Of a stretch of 64,000 nucleotides of DNA, positions 43,909 to 52,420 are shown in pieces (the first letter of the stretch is position 1; the number at the start of each line of letters is the position of its first letter). This DNA comes from JBBROS01 sp038229135. Lineage in GTDB: Bacteria; Pseudomonadota; Alphaproteobacteria; Acetobacterales; Acetobacteraceae. The translations under genes were made by a program, and so were the position numbers. The notes below the pieces were generated by a model. The model made no database searches and was not told the origin of the DNA. It saw only the letters and a program-made list of their open reading frames with translations. Where the stretch lies: assembly GCA_038229135.1 (NCBI GenBank), contig JBBROS010000008.1, positions 37,690-101,689 on the forward strand, written 5' to 3'.

Positions 43909-44228
43909 GCGGACCGCGCCGGCAGGCAGGCAGGCACCATGAAGCCGCCGCCGCAACAATTCTCGGTCAGGTAGCGCACGAGCCCGTCCATCGCCGCGAA
44001 GTCGGCCGCGTAGATGATCTGCCGGCTCGCCCGGCGCTGCGTGGCCAGGCCCGCCTGGAGCAGCTGCTGCAGGTGAAACGTCAGCGACGAGGGCGGCACC
44101 GCCAGCGCCTCCGCGATGGCCCCCGCGGGCAACCCGTTCGGCCCGGCCTCGACGAGCAGCCGGAACGCGGCGAGCCGGTGCTCGTGCGCAAGCGCGCCCA
44201 GGGCGGAGACGGCGAGTTTCGGGTCCAC
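43905..44228 (-). CDS. arsR: ArsR-family arsenite-responsive repressor
   Basis: A 107-residue winged-helix repressor, with helix-turn-helix PAGAIAEALAVPPSSLTFHL at about residues 34-53. The usual arsenite site ELCVCDL in the DNA-binding helix is absent. Instead Cys91, Cys92 and Cys101 lie near the C-terminus (ENCCGGGFMVPAC), the layout known from Acidithiobacillus ferrooxidans ArsR. The start is GTG by comparison with family length; the frame is open for 28 more codons upstream, but these overlap the operator candidate. It heads the overlapping arsenic operon and should repress it until arsenite binds. Confidence 0.92.
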   Translation of the reverse strand: MDPKLAVSALGALAHEHRLAAFRLLVEAGPNGLPAGAIAEALAVPPSSLTFHLQQLLQAGLATQRRASRQIIYAADFAAMDGLVRYLTENCCGGGFMVPACLPARSA

Positions 44229-44246
44229 GGCGGTCCCCCATTTCGA

Positions 44247-44259
44247 TATTCGTCGAATA
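44247..44259. promoter_or_regulatory. candidate ArsR operator
   Basis: A perfect 6-1-6 palindrome, TATTCG-T-CGAATA, lies about 20 bases before the arsR GTG in a small AT-richer patch. It sits between arsR and the divergent NIPSNAP gene, so one repressor could control both. The assignment rests on position and symmetry only. Confidence 0.6.
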
Positions 44260-44335
44260 GACGCCCGGTCGCCCGGGCGCAAGCCCTTCCCCCGCCTACG
44301 ATCCTGCGCCATCGTCGCCGCGGAGGAACCGAACG

Positions 44336-44656
44336 ATGATCCTGGACCTGCGTATCTACACGACCAAGCCGAACCGCACCGCCGAGTTCGTCGCCATCTA
44401 CAAGGAGCACGCCTGGCCGCTGCAACAGAAATACCTCGGCCGCTGCGTCGCCTGGAACACCACCATCGAGGGCCAGCTGAACCAGGTGGTCCATATCTGG
44501 GCCTATGACAGCCAGGCCGACCGCGAGGCCCGGCGCACCGCCATGGCCGCCGATCCGGGCTGGGGCGTCTACCTCTCCACGCTGGCCAAGGCCGACATCA
44601 TGCTCACCATGGAGAACCGCATCCTGAAACCCTGCGACTTCAGCCCGCTGCAGTAG
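44336..44656 (+). CDS. NIPSNAP family protein
   Basis: A 106-residue dimeric alpha-beta barrel protein of the NIPSNAP family, beginning MILDLRIYTTKPNRTAEFVAIY and with the conserved VVHIWAYDSQADREARR. Members are small cytoplasmic proteins with poorly known, possibly binding or isomerising roles. It is transcribed away from arsR and shares its intergenic region, but converges on the importer ATPase gene, seven bases away. No arsenic role is known for the family. Confidence 0.88.
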   Translation: MILDLRIYTTKPNRTAEFVAIYKEHAWPLQQKYLGRCVAWNTTIEGQLNQVVHIWAYDSQADREARRTAMAADPGWGVYLSTLAKADIMLTMENRILKPCDFSPLQ

Positions 44657-44663
44657 CCGGCCA

Positions 44664-45758
44664 TCAGGCCGCCGCGGACGCCGCCGCATCCGGCCCGGGG
44701 ATGACCGCCACGCGCGCCGGGTCGATGGCGAGCCACACGGCGTCGCCCACGCCCGCCACCCGGGTGGGCGGCGCCGTCACGCGGAGCGCAGGGCCGCCGC
44801 CATCGGGCTGCACGGCATACTCCCAATGCTCGCCCAGGAACGCCCGCACCGTGACGCGCCCGGGGATCCACCACGCACCCGCCGCACCGCGGATATCGTG
44901 CAGCCCGATGCTGCCTGGCCGCACGGAGAACGACACCGGGCCACGCAGCCCCTCGGTCCCCGCCAGCAGCCCCGCATCGACCACGCCACCGGGCAGCGCG
45001 ACCTGGCCGCCCTCCGCCACCCCGTCCACGAAGTTGGTGCGCCCGATGAACCCGGCCACGAACCGCGTCTGCGGCCGGTCGTACAGCGTGATCGGGTCGG
45101 CGACCTGCTCGATCCGCCCGGCGTTCATCACCACGATCCGGTCCGACGTCACCATCGCCTCGCCCTGGTCGTGCGTCACGTAAACCGTCGTGATGCGGAA
45201 CTCGTCGTGCAGCCTCCGGATCTCGAACCGCATCTCTTCCCGCAGGTTCGCATCGAGGTTGGAGAGCGGCTCGTCCAGCAGCAGCACCTCGGGCTCGATC
45301 ACGATGGCCCGCGCCAGCGCCACGCGCTGCTGCTGCCCGCCCGAGAGCTCGGCCGGGTAACGCCCGATGAGGTGGCCGAGCTGCACGATCTCGAGGATGG
45401 CCGCCACCCGACGCTTCACCTCGGCGCCCGGCAGCTTCCGGATCTGCAGCCCGAACGCCACGTTCTCGCCCACCGTCATGTTCGGCCAGATCGCGTAGCT
45501 CTGGAAGATCATGCTCATGCCGCGCCGCTCGGGCGGCGTCACCCGCCCGGCCTCGCTCAGCACGGCGCCGTTCATCAGGATGCGCCCCTCGCTCGGCTCC
45601 ATGAAGCCGGCGATCATCCGCAGCGTGGTGGTCTTGCCGCAGCCCGAGGGGCCGAGCAGCGACACGAACTCCCCATCGCGCAACGAAAGGCTCGCGCCCG
45701 CCACGGCGACGGACGCGCCGAACCGCTTCCCCAGGCCTTCCAGAACCAGCTTGCCCAT
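44664..45758 (-). CDS. ABC transporter ATP-binding protein (FbpC/PotA type)
   Basis: A 364-residue ATPase with Walker A GPSGCGKTT at residues 36-44, FQSYAIWPNMTV as Q-loop, LSGGQQQRVALARA signature and VLLLDEPLSNLDANLR as Walker B and D-loop. A TOBE-type C-terminal domain follows. It is the third gene of a minus-strand importer (permease, binding protein, ATPase), separated from the binding protein by a palindromic repeat of about 90 bases. Confidence 0.94.
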   Translation of the reverse strand: MGKLVLEGLGKRFGASVAVAGASLSLRDGEFVSLLGPSGCGKTTTLRMIAGFMEPSEGRILMNGAVLSEAGRVTPPERRGMSMIFQSYAIWPNMTVGENVAFGLQIRKLPGAEVKRRVAAILEIVQLGHLIGRYPAELSGGQQQRVALARAIVIEPEVLLLDEPLSNLDANLREEMRFEIRRLHDEFRITTVYVTHDQGEAMVTSDRIVVMNAGRIEQVADPITLYDRPQTRFVAGFIGRTNFVDGVAEGGQVALPGGVVDAGLLAGTEGLRGPVSFSVRPGSIGLHDIRGAAGAWWIPGRVTVRAFLGEHWEYAVQPDGGGPALRVTAPPTRVAGVGDAVWLAIDPARVAVIPGPDAAASAAA

Positions 45759-45784
45759 CAGTCACCCACGAAACATGCGTCTAC

Positions 45785-45875
45785 TCGTCATCGCGAGCCG
45801 AAGGCGTGGCGACCCAGGGGCCACGAGCCTGCTCTCCGCCGCCCCTGGATCGCCACGCTTCGCTCGCGATGACGA
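45785..45875. repeat. long imperfect palindrome (REP-like), copy 1
   Basis: The left arm 45785-45821 and right arm 45841-45875 are near-perfect inverted complements over about 35 bases; the arms begin TCGTCATCGCGAG on both strands. A loop of about 19 bases separates them. It is inside an operon between the binding protein stop and the ATPase start, where the RNA would form a long hairpin. A related but decayed copy lies at about 60.9-61.0 kb. Elements with this CGTCATxGCGAGCG ending are known from several alphaproteobacteria. Confidence 0.9.
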
Positions 45876-45901
45876 TCCCGAGGGCCGGAGGCGGACCGAA
45901 C

Positions 45902-46942
45902 CTACCCACCAAACGTGTCGCGCCACTGCTCGATCACCTCGGGGATCCCCTTCACGATCTCGGCCGTGGAGAGCCGCAGGACCTTCGCGTCCGCGGGGAT
46001 GCCGCCCGCCGCGGTGCCCGTCAGCGCGGCATCGTCCATCCGCACGGGCCGCCTCCCGGCCTCGGCCGAGAGCCTGGCGTGCGCCGGGCCCATCAGCCAC
46101 TCCATGAACAGCCGCGCGGCATTCGGGTGCGGCGCGTTCGCCATGATGGCCGACGGCGAGACGATCTGCACCGCGCCTTCGGTCGGGAAGTCGAGGCCGA
46201 CCGGGTTGCCGCGCAGCGCCGTGAGCTGGCTGATGCCCGCGGTCGACATGCCCACGATGCGCTCCCCGGAGTTGAGCGTGCTGACCGCGTCGTTCACGGA
46301 TCGCCCGATCAGCGGACGGTTCTTCTCGAGCCGTTCGAAGTAGGACCAGCCGTAGAGCTTCCGCATGGCCACCACCCAGGTGCCGACCGTGCCGGAATAG
46401 GCCGGGTGCCCGATGGCGATCTGGTTGCGCCAGCGCGGGTTCAGCAGATCGGGCCAGTTCTTGGGCGAGTCGGCCGCCTTCACCTTGGTGGTGTTGTGGA
46501 TGAGCACGACGAGCTCGGACAAGGTGGCGAAATAGGTGTCGGCCGGGTCGAGCCCGCGATACTCCGGCCGGAGCGCGGCTGCGTTCTCCGGCATGTAGCG
46601 CGCGAACTTGCCCTCGATGCGCAACGCCTCGTCGTGCCCGAGATCGGTGGAGGAGAACACGTCGCAGTTCGCGATGCCGTTCTTCAAATCCTGCAGCAGC
46701 CGCTGGTAGGCGACCTGGGCCGTGGTGCGGATGTGCACCACCTTGATGCCCGGGTATTGCGCCATGAAAGCGGAGGCGGCGGCCTGCGCAAACTCCCCGT
46801 CCGTATGCGACGTGTACCAGGTCAGGCTGCCCTCCTTGCGGGCCGCGGCCTCGAGTGCAGCCACGTCGGCGAGCGCCGGGGTTGCGGCCCAGGTGGCGGG
46901 TAGGGCGGCGGCCCCTGCAAGGGCGGTGCGGCGTGTGATCAT
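45902..46942 (-). CDS. extracellular solute-binding protein, FbpA/AfuA-like
   Basis: A 346-residue periplasmic binding protein of the ferric/phosphonate group. The signal is Tat-like (TRRTALAGAAALPATWAA, cleaved near ALA-D). Mature segments include GSLTWYTSHTDGEFAQ and IANCDVFSSTDLGHDEA. The paired tyrosines that bind iron in FbpA are not evident, so another ligand, such as a phosphonate, is possible. A GGAGAG site precedes the chosen ATG; another ATG four codons earlier overlaps the permease stop. Confidence 0.88.
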   Translation of the reverse strand: MITRRTALAGAAALPATWAATPALADVAALEAAARKEGSLTWYTSHTDGEFAQAAASAFMAQYPGIKVVHIRTTAQVAYQRLLQDLKNGIANCDVFSSTDLGHDEALRIEGKFARYMPENAAALRPEYRGLDPADTYFATLSELVVLIHNTTKVKAADSPKNWPDLLNPRWRNQIAIGHPAYSGTVGTWVVAMRKLYGWSYFERLEKNRPLIGRSVNDAVSTLNSGERIVGMSTAGISQLTALRGNPVGLDFPTEGAVQIVSPSAIMANAPHPNAARLFMEWLMGPAHARLSAEAGRRPVRMDDAALTGTAAGGIPADAKVLRLSTAEIVKGIPEVIEQWRDTFGG

Positions 46943-46953
46943 CCGGCTCTCCA

Positions 46954-48690
46954 TCAGGCGCGCTGCTCGCGCCGCAGCATGAAGTCGCGGCCCACCAGGC
47001 GCATGCCCAGCGCAACCACGGCGAAGGTCGCGATCAGCATCAGGAACCCGAGGGCGGCAAGGTGCTCGAAATTGCCCTCCTCGCTCAGGTCCAGCAGCAT
47101 GATCGACATCGGGCGCGTGCTCGGCCCGTAGAGGAACATGGCCGTGCTCAACTCCCGGCTCGCAGGGATGAACACCAGCAGCCAGGCGCCCACCAGGCTC
47201 CGCTTCATCAGCGGCGCCAGGACGCGGCGGATCGCGGTGCCGCGTCCGCCGCCCAGGATGCGGACGGCGTCCTCCATTTCCGGATTGATGCTCCGCAGGC
47301 TGGCGCCGGTGCTGGAATAGGCGATCGGCAGGAACCGCGTGGTGAACGCGAGGATCAGGATGAGCCCAGTCCCATACAGCGAGAATGGCGGCGGCGCGTA
47401 GGCGCCGTAGAAGGCGATGGCGAGCACGATCCCGGGAATGACGAAGGGCGTCATGGCGAGGATGCCGAGCGCCGGGCTGAAGCGCACGAGGCGGCGGCTG
47501 GCGACGTAGGCGATGCCGATGGCGAGCACGAGCGCGATGGTGGCAGCCGCACTCGAATACGCGAACGAGTTGACGATCGACCCGCGCGCCCCCGCATTCT
47601 GGAACAGCAGGTAGTGGAAGTTGCTCAAGGTGAGGTTCTCGAGCGAGAAGCCCCGCCCCCATGCCTTGGCGAACGCCGCCTGGGCCAGCACGATGCTCGG
47701 CAGCAGCAGCGCGAGCGACAGGATGAACGCCGCATAGCCGAACGCAACCCAGCGCCAAGGCCCCAGCGCGATCACTCGCCGCTCGCCGCCCTTGCCGCCC
47801 AGCGTGACGAAGCCCTTCCGCCGGAGCAGCCGCTGCTGCAGCGCGTAGAGCGCCACCGTCACCCCGAGCAGCGGCATCGTGTAGGCCGCCGCCACCTCGG
47901 CCCGGATGGGCGGCGCGAAGAACTGGGTGAGTTGGGTCGTGATCACGTTGATCCGCGCCGGCAGCGCGATCAGCGCCGGCGTGCCCACCAGCGAGATGGT
48001 CTCGAGGAACGTGATGATGCCCCCCGCCAGCAGCGCCGGCAGCACCAGCGGCAGCGTGATGCGCGTCGCCGTCCGCAGCGTGCCGGCGCCCAGGATGTTG
48101 GCCGCATCCTCCATCTCGGACGACACGACGTCGAGCGCGCCGGAGGTGAACAGGAACATGAACGGGAAGGTGTAGAGCGCGATGACGAAGGCGAGGCCGC
48201 CGAAGCTGTAGATGTCGAACAGCGCGCCCTCCATGCCGGTCGCACCCCGCACGATGACGTTCAGCCACCCCGAGTTCGGCCCGGCCAGCAGGATCCAGCC
48301 GACGGCACCCAGATAGGGCGGCATGACGAAGGAGGAGAGCACGAGCATCCGGATGGTGCCCCGCGCCGGCAGGTCCGTGCGGGACACGAACCAGGCGAGC
48401 GGCACGGCGAGCACGACGCAGATCGCCGTGACCGCGGCACCCAGCTGCATGCTGGTCCAGAACGCCTGCACGTAGCGGCTTCGGCTGAACGCCGTGGCGT
48501 AGTTCGCAAGCGTCCAGGAGCCGTCCTTCGCGTCCGTGATGCTGCTGGCGAGCAGGCGGAGCACCGGGTTCAGCACGAGCAGCGCGAGCAGCGCCGCGAG
48601 CACGAGGGCGCCCACGACCCAAGCGTCCGGCCGCCACGCCGCACGCCGGGCCTGTTCCGCGCGGACGATCACGGCCGCGCCGCTATCCAC
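46954..48690 (-). CDS. ABC transporter permease with two fused permease domains (FbpB type)
   Basis: A 578-residue permease in which two BPD-type domains are fused, giving about 12 membrane segments. Each half carries its own EAA loop, DAANILGAGTLRTATR in the first and DAVRILGGGRGTAIRR in the second. Fused permeases are typical of iron(III), thiamine and some phosphonate importers and fit the FbpA-like neighbour. Its stop is twelve bases from the binding protein start. It is the first gene of the operon, with the promoter in the region beyond its start. Confidence 0.92.
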   Translation of the reverse strand: MDSGAAVIVRAEQARRAAWRPDAWVVGALVLAALLALLVLNPVLRLLASSITDAKDGSWTLANYATAFSRSRYVQAFWTSMQLGAAVTAICVVLAVPLAWFVSRTDLPARGTIRMLVLSSFVMPPYLGAVGWILLAGPNSGWLNVIVRGATGMEGALFDIYSFGGLAFVIALYTFPFMFLFTSGALDVVSSEMEDAANILGAGTLRTATRITLPLVLPALLAGGIITFLETISLVGTPALIALPARINVITTQLTQFFAPPIRAEVAAAYTMPLLGVTVALYALQQRLLRRKGFVTLGGKGGERRVIALGPWRWVAFGYAAFILSLALLLPSIVLAQAAFAKAWGRGFSLENLTLSNFHYLLFQNAGARGSIVNSFAYSSAAATIALVLAIGIAYVASRRLVRFSPALGILAMTPFVIPGIVLAIAFYGAYAPPPFSLYGTGLILILAFTTRFLPIAYSSTGASLRSINPEMEDAVRILGGGRGTAIRRVLAPLMKRSLVGAWLLVFIPASRELSTAMFLYGPSTRPMSIMLLDLSEEGNFEHLAALGFLMLIATFAVVALGMRLVGRDFMLRREQRA

Positions 48691-48976
48691 CCCGTATGTC
48701 CATGACGCGTCCTTGCGGCAGCCTTCATGGGGCTGCTCGTCGGACAGTGTGTGACCGGGACGCCGAACGGGTCAAGCACCTGGCCGCCCAGGGCCGCCCG
48801 ACGGAGCAAGAGACCAGGATTTCTGCCTCGTTGGAGAGCAACCGCCCCTAGGTTAGCCATTTCACGTCCGACAACCGCGTTTCTGCCTCGCGTTGCGGCA
48901 ATTTCACGTTGCGCAAGCCGGCGCCCACTCGCCACGCTTCATAACACATGCGTGACAAGACAGCGGAGACCAACAA
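48691..48976. other. divergent promoter region with paired direct repeats
   Basis: About 285 bases between the fused permease and the peptide-type binding protein. It contains two interleaved direct repeats: TTCTGCCTCG at 48821-48830 and 48881-48890, and ATTTCACGT at 48859-48867 and 48901-48909. These may be sites for a regulator of one or both flanking importers. No coding sequence is recognised. Confidence 0.6.
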
Positions 48977-50551
48977 ATGATCCGGTTCGCGTTGCTGCAC
49001 TCCTTCGCCGTCGCCGCCATCCTGGTCGCTGCCCCGGCCCGCGCCCAAGGCGTGCTGACCGTCGCCATGACGGCCGGCGCCATCCCCGTCACGGGCGGCA
49101 ACCCCGACCAGGGGTTCGAGGGCTTCCGCTTCGTCGCCCTGAACCTCTACGACGCGCTGATCAACTGGGACCTCGGCAGCGCCGACAAGCCCTCCGTCAT
49201 CAAGCCCGGCCTCGCCACCCGTTGGGAGGTGGACGCCGAGGACAAGACACGCTGGCTGTTCACCCTCCGCGAGGGCGTGAAGTTCCACGATGGCTGCCCG
49301 TTCGACGCCGATGCCGTGGTGTGGAACTTCGGCCGCTACGACGAGAAGGCGCCGCAGTGGAACCCGCAGCAATTCGCCCTCTCCCGCGCCTACCTGCCGA
49401 ACTACGCCAAGATCGAGAAGGTGGATGACAAGACCGTCGCCATCACGACCAAGATCCCGAGCTCCCTCTTCCCATACGAGATGAGCTACATCCTCATGAC
49501 GAGCAAGTGTCGGGCGGAGGCGCTGAAGTATGATTGGGCCGCACTCGCCGGCCAGCCCTCCGGCACCGGGCCCTACCGCTTCGACCGCATGGTCCCCAAC
49601 GAGCGGCTCGAGCTGATACCGAACAAGGAATACTGGGACACGAAGCGCATCCCAAAGCAGGACCGCCTCGTGCTCCTGCCCATGCCCGAGGCCAGCACCC
49701 GCACCGCGGCGCTGCTCAGCGGCCAGGTGAACTTCGTGGAGGCACCCACGCCCGATGCGGTGCCGCGGCTGAAGTCCTCCGGCATGAAGGTCATCACCAA
49801 CACCTACCCGCACAACTGGGCCTACCAGCTCAACTTCAAGAACGGCGCCTTCAAGGACGTGCGGGTCCGCCGCGCCGCCAACTACGCGCTGAACCGCGCC
49901 GACATCGTGGAGCTGCTGGGCGGCATCGCCCTCGAGGGCCCGGCCAACTACCCGCCCGGCGCGCCGCTCTATGGCAAGCCCGCCTCCTACAAGTTCGACC
50001 TGGTCAAGGCCAAGGCGCTGCTGAAGGAGGCCAACTGCGTGCCGTGCAAGATCACGCTCGCCATCAGCACCTCCGGTTCCGGGCAGATGCAGCCGCTGCC
50101 CATGAACGAGCTCATCAAGTCCCAGCTCGAGGCGGCCGGCTTCCAGGTGACACTCCAGGTCATGGACTGGAACGCGCTGCTGGCCCTCACCCGCGCCGGG
50201 GTGGACACGGCGCCGAACGTGGACGGCATCAACGTCAGCCGCGCCCTGCTGGACCCGATCAACGGCATGACCCGCTTCATGCAGAAGGCACAGTGGGCGC
50301 CCCAGGGCGGCAACTGGGGCCATTACGGCTCCGACGAGGCGGAGGCCATGGTCAAGGCCGCCTTCAACGAGTTCGACCCCGCCAAGCGCGACGCCTTGCT
50401 GGTGGCGCTGCACGAGAAGATGGTCGACGAGGCGGTCATGCTCTGGGGCGTGCACGACATCAACCCGCGCGCCATCTCCCCCAAGGTGCAGGGCTTCGTC
50501 CAGGCGCAGAGCTGGTTCCAGGACCTCACGCCCATCACGGTCGCCAAGTAG
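48977..50551 (+). CDS. ABC transporter substrate-binding protein, family 5 (amide operon)
   Basis: A 524-residue Dpp/Opp-type binding protein with a signal peptide MIRFALLHSFAVAAILVAAPARAQ. Lobe I has LREGVKFHDGCPFDADAVVWN, the GTGPYRF turn is present, and the C-terminal lobe includes HYGSDEAEAMVKAAFNEFD. It is the first gene of a nine-gene plus-strand operon that joins a complete importer to three amide hydrolases. The ligand is therefore likely to be an amide, ureide or short peptide. Confidence 0.94.
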   Translation: MIRFALLHSFAVAAILVAAPARAQGVLTVAMTAGAIPVTGGNPDQGFEGFRFVALNLYDALINWDLGSADKPSVIKPGLATRWEVDAEDKTRWLFTLREGVKFHDGCPFDADAVVWNFGRYDEKAPQWNPQQFALSRAYLPNYAKIEKVDDKTVAITTKIPSSLFPYEMSYILMTSKCRAEALKYDWAALAGQPSGTGPYRFDRMVPNERLELIPNKEYWDTKRIPKQDRLVLLPMPEASTRTAALLSGQVNFVEAPTPDAVPRLKSSGMKVITNTYPHNWAYQLNFKNGAFKDVRVRRAANYALNRADIVELLGGIALEGPANYPPGAPLYGKPASYKFDLVKAKALLKEANCVPCKITLAISTSGSGQMQPLPMNELIKSQLEAAGFQVTLQVMDWNALLALTRAGVDTAPNVDGINVSRALLDPINGMTRFMQKAQWAPQGGNWGHYGSDEAEAMVKAAFNEFDPAKRDALLVALHEKMVDEAVMLWGVHDINPRAISPKVQGFVQAQSWFQDLTPITVAK

Positions 50552-50558
50552 GGCCGAA

Positions 50559-51527
50559 ATGGCACGCACGATCCTCCTCCGGCTGCTCTACGCGCTCCCC
50601 ATCGGGCTCGGGGTCAGCCTCGTGTGCTTCATGCTGGTGTACATCGCGCCGGGCGACCCGCTGCAGACGGTGCTTCCGCCCGACGCGAATGCCGAGATGA
50701 TCGAGATCGTCAAGCGCGCCTACGGGTTCGACAAGCCGCTCCCGGTCCAGTTCGTCAACTGGATCTGGCGCGCCGCGCATGGCGATTTCGGCCTCTCGAT
50801 CGCCACCCGCCGGGCGGTGTCGCTCGAGGTGTTCGGCGCCCTCGCCAACACGCTGCAGCTGGCGGTGTTCGCCGTGCCGCTCTCGTTCCTGGTGGGCGCG
50901 GGGCTCGGCACGGCGGCGGCCTGCACGCCTCCTGGCCCGGTCGGACGCGCGATGGACCGGCTCGTCACCGGCACGGCCGTCATGGGCGTGTCCGTGCCGA
51001 ACTACTGGCTCGGCCTCGTCATGGTCATCGTCTTCGCCGTCGAGCTCGCCTGGCTGCCGGCGTCCGGCATGGGCAACAACGGCTCGGACAACTTCTCCGC
51101 CTTCCGCGCGGACGACCTGCGCTACCTCGTGTTGCCGGTGTTCACGCTGGCCATGGTGCCGGTCGGTATCATCGCCCGCACCACCCGCGCCGCCGTGCTC
51201 GAGGTGCGGGGGCAGGACTTCGTCACCACGCTCCGCGCCAAGGGGCTCAGCGAATGGCAGGTGGTGCGCCACGTGCTGAAGAACGCGGCCCCCGGCATGC
51301 TCGCCGTCATGGGCCTGCAGTTCGGCTACCTGATGGGCGGCTCCATCCTCGTCGAGCCCGTGTTCGCCTGGCCCGGCAGCGGCACGCTCCTCGGCCGCGC
51401 CATCGTCAACCGCGACGTGCCGGTGCTGCAGGGCGCCATCCTCGTGCTGGCGCTCGTCTTCGTCACCACCAACCTGGTCGTGGACCTGCTGCAGGCCGCC
51501 ATCGACCCCCGTGTGCGGAGGGGCTGA
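50559..51527 (+). CDS. ABC transporter permease (DppB type)
   Basis: A 322-residue permease with six membrane segments. It starts ARTILLRLLYALPIGLGVSL, has the family loop DPLQTVLPPDAN near residue 38 and a coupling loop TTLRAKGLSEWQVVRHVLKN around 225. It begins eight bases after the binding protein and shares a base with the DppC-type start (TGATG). Confidence 0.95.
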   Translation: MARTILLRLLYALPIGLGVSLVCFMLVYIAPGDPLQTVLPPDANAEMIEIVKRAYGFDKPLPVQFVNWIWRAAHGDFGLSIATRRAVSLEVFGALANTLQLAVFAVPLSFLVGAGLGTAAACTPPGPVGRAMDRLVTGTAVMGVSVPNYWLGLVMVIVFAVELAWLPASGMGNNGSDNFSAFRADDLRYLVLPVFTLAMVPVGIIARTTRAAVLEVRGQDFVTTLRAKGLSEWQVVRHVLKNAAPGMLAVMGLQFGYLMGGSILVEPVFAWPGSGTLLGRAIVNRDVPVLQGAILVLALVFVTTNLVVDLLQAAIDPRVRRG

Positions 51528-52420
51528 TGTCCCAGGCGCTCCATCTCCCCGCCATGGCCGCGCCCCGGCCCGCGCCCACGCCGGGCTACTGGAGCATGGT
51601 GGGGCGCAGGCTCCGGCGGGACCCGGTGACGGTGATCTTCTGCCTCCTCATGCTCGCCATCGTGCTCTCGGCCGTGTGCGCCCCGCTGATCAGCCCGTTC
51701 GACCCCTACAAGGAAAGCGTCATCCTCCGCCTCAAGCCGTTCGGCTTCCGTGGCCACTGGCTGGGCACGGACGAGCTGGGCCGCGACATCCTGGCCCGCA
51801 TCCTCTACGGCGGGCAGACGACGCTGCTGATGGGGATTTGCCCGGTCATCGCCGCCTGCCTCGTCGGCGGCTCGCTCGGCGTGCTCGCGGGCTACGCCGG
51901 CGGCTGGGTCGGCACGCTCATCATGCGCACCATGGACGTGTTCTACGCCTTCCCCTCGGTGCTGCTGGCGGTCGCCATCTCGGGTGCCATGGGCGGCGGC
52001 ATGCTGAACGGCATGTTGGCGCTCGCCCTCGTGTTCGTGCCCGCCATGTGCCGCGTGGCCGAGACCGCCACCACGCAGGTCCGCAACCTCGACTACGTGG
52101 AAGCGGCGCGCGCCACCGGGGCCGGGCACCTGATGATCGTGCGGCACCACCTGCTCGGCAACGTCATGGCGCCCGTGCTGGTCTATGCCAGCTCGCTCGT
52201 CAGCGTCAGCATCCTGCTCGGCTCCGGCTTGTCCTTCCTGGGCCTCGGCGTGCGCCCGCCCATCCCGGAATGGGGGCTGATGCTCTCCACGCTGCGGCAG
52301 TCGCTCTATGTCCAGCCCTGGGTGTGCGCGGTGCCGGGCTTTGCCATCTTCATCACCAGCATCTGCTTCAACCTGGTCAGCGACGGCCTGCGCTCGGCCA
52401 TGGACGTGCGGCTCAAATGA
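51527..52420 (+). CDS. ABC transporter permease (DppC type)
   Basis: A 297-residue second permease with the OppC_N segment at residues 20-60 (RRLRRDPVTVIFCLLMLAIV), WLGTDELGRDILARILYGG near 80 and the coupling loop EAARATGAGHLMIVRHH. It overlaps the previous and following genes, consistent with coupled translation of one importer. Confidence 0.95.
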   Translation: MSQALHLPAMAAPRPAPTPGYWSMVGRRLRRDPVTVIFCLLMLAIVLSAVCAPLISPFDPYKESVILRLKPFGFRGHWLGTDELGRDILARILYGGQTTLLMGICPVIAACLVGGSLGVLAGYAGGWVGTLIMRTMDVFYAFPSVLLAVAISGAMGGGMLNGMLALALVFVPAMCRVAETATTQVRNLDYVEAARATGAGHLMIVRHHLLGNVMAPVLVYASSLVSVSILLGSGLSFLGLGVRPPIPEWGLMLSTLRQSLYVQPWVCAVPGFAIFITSICFNLVSDGLRSAMDVRLK

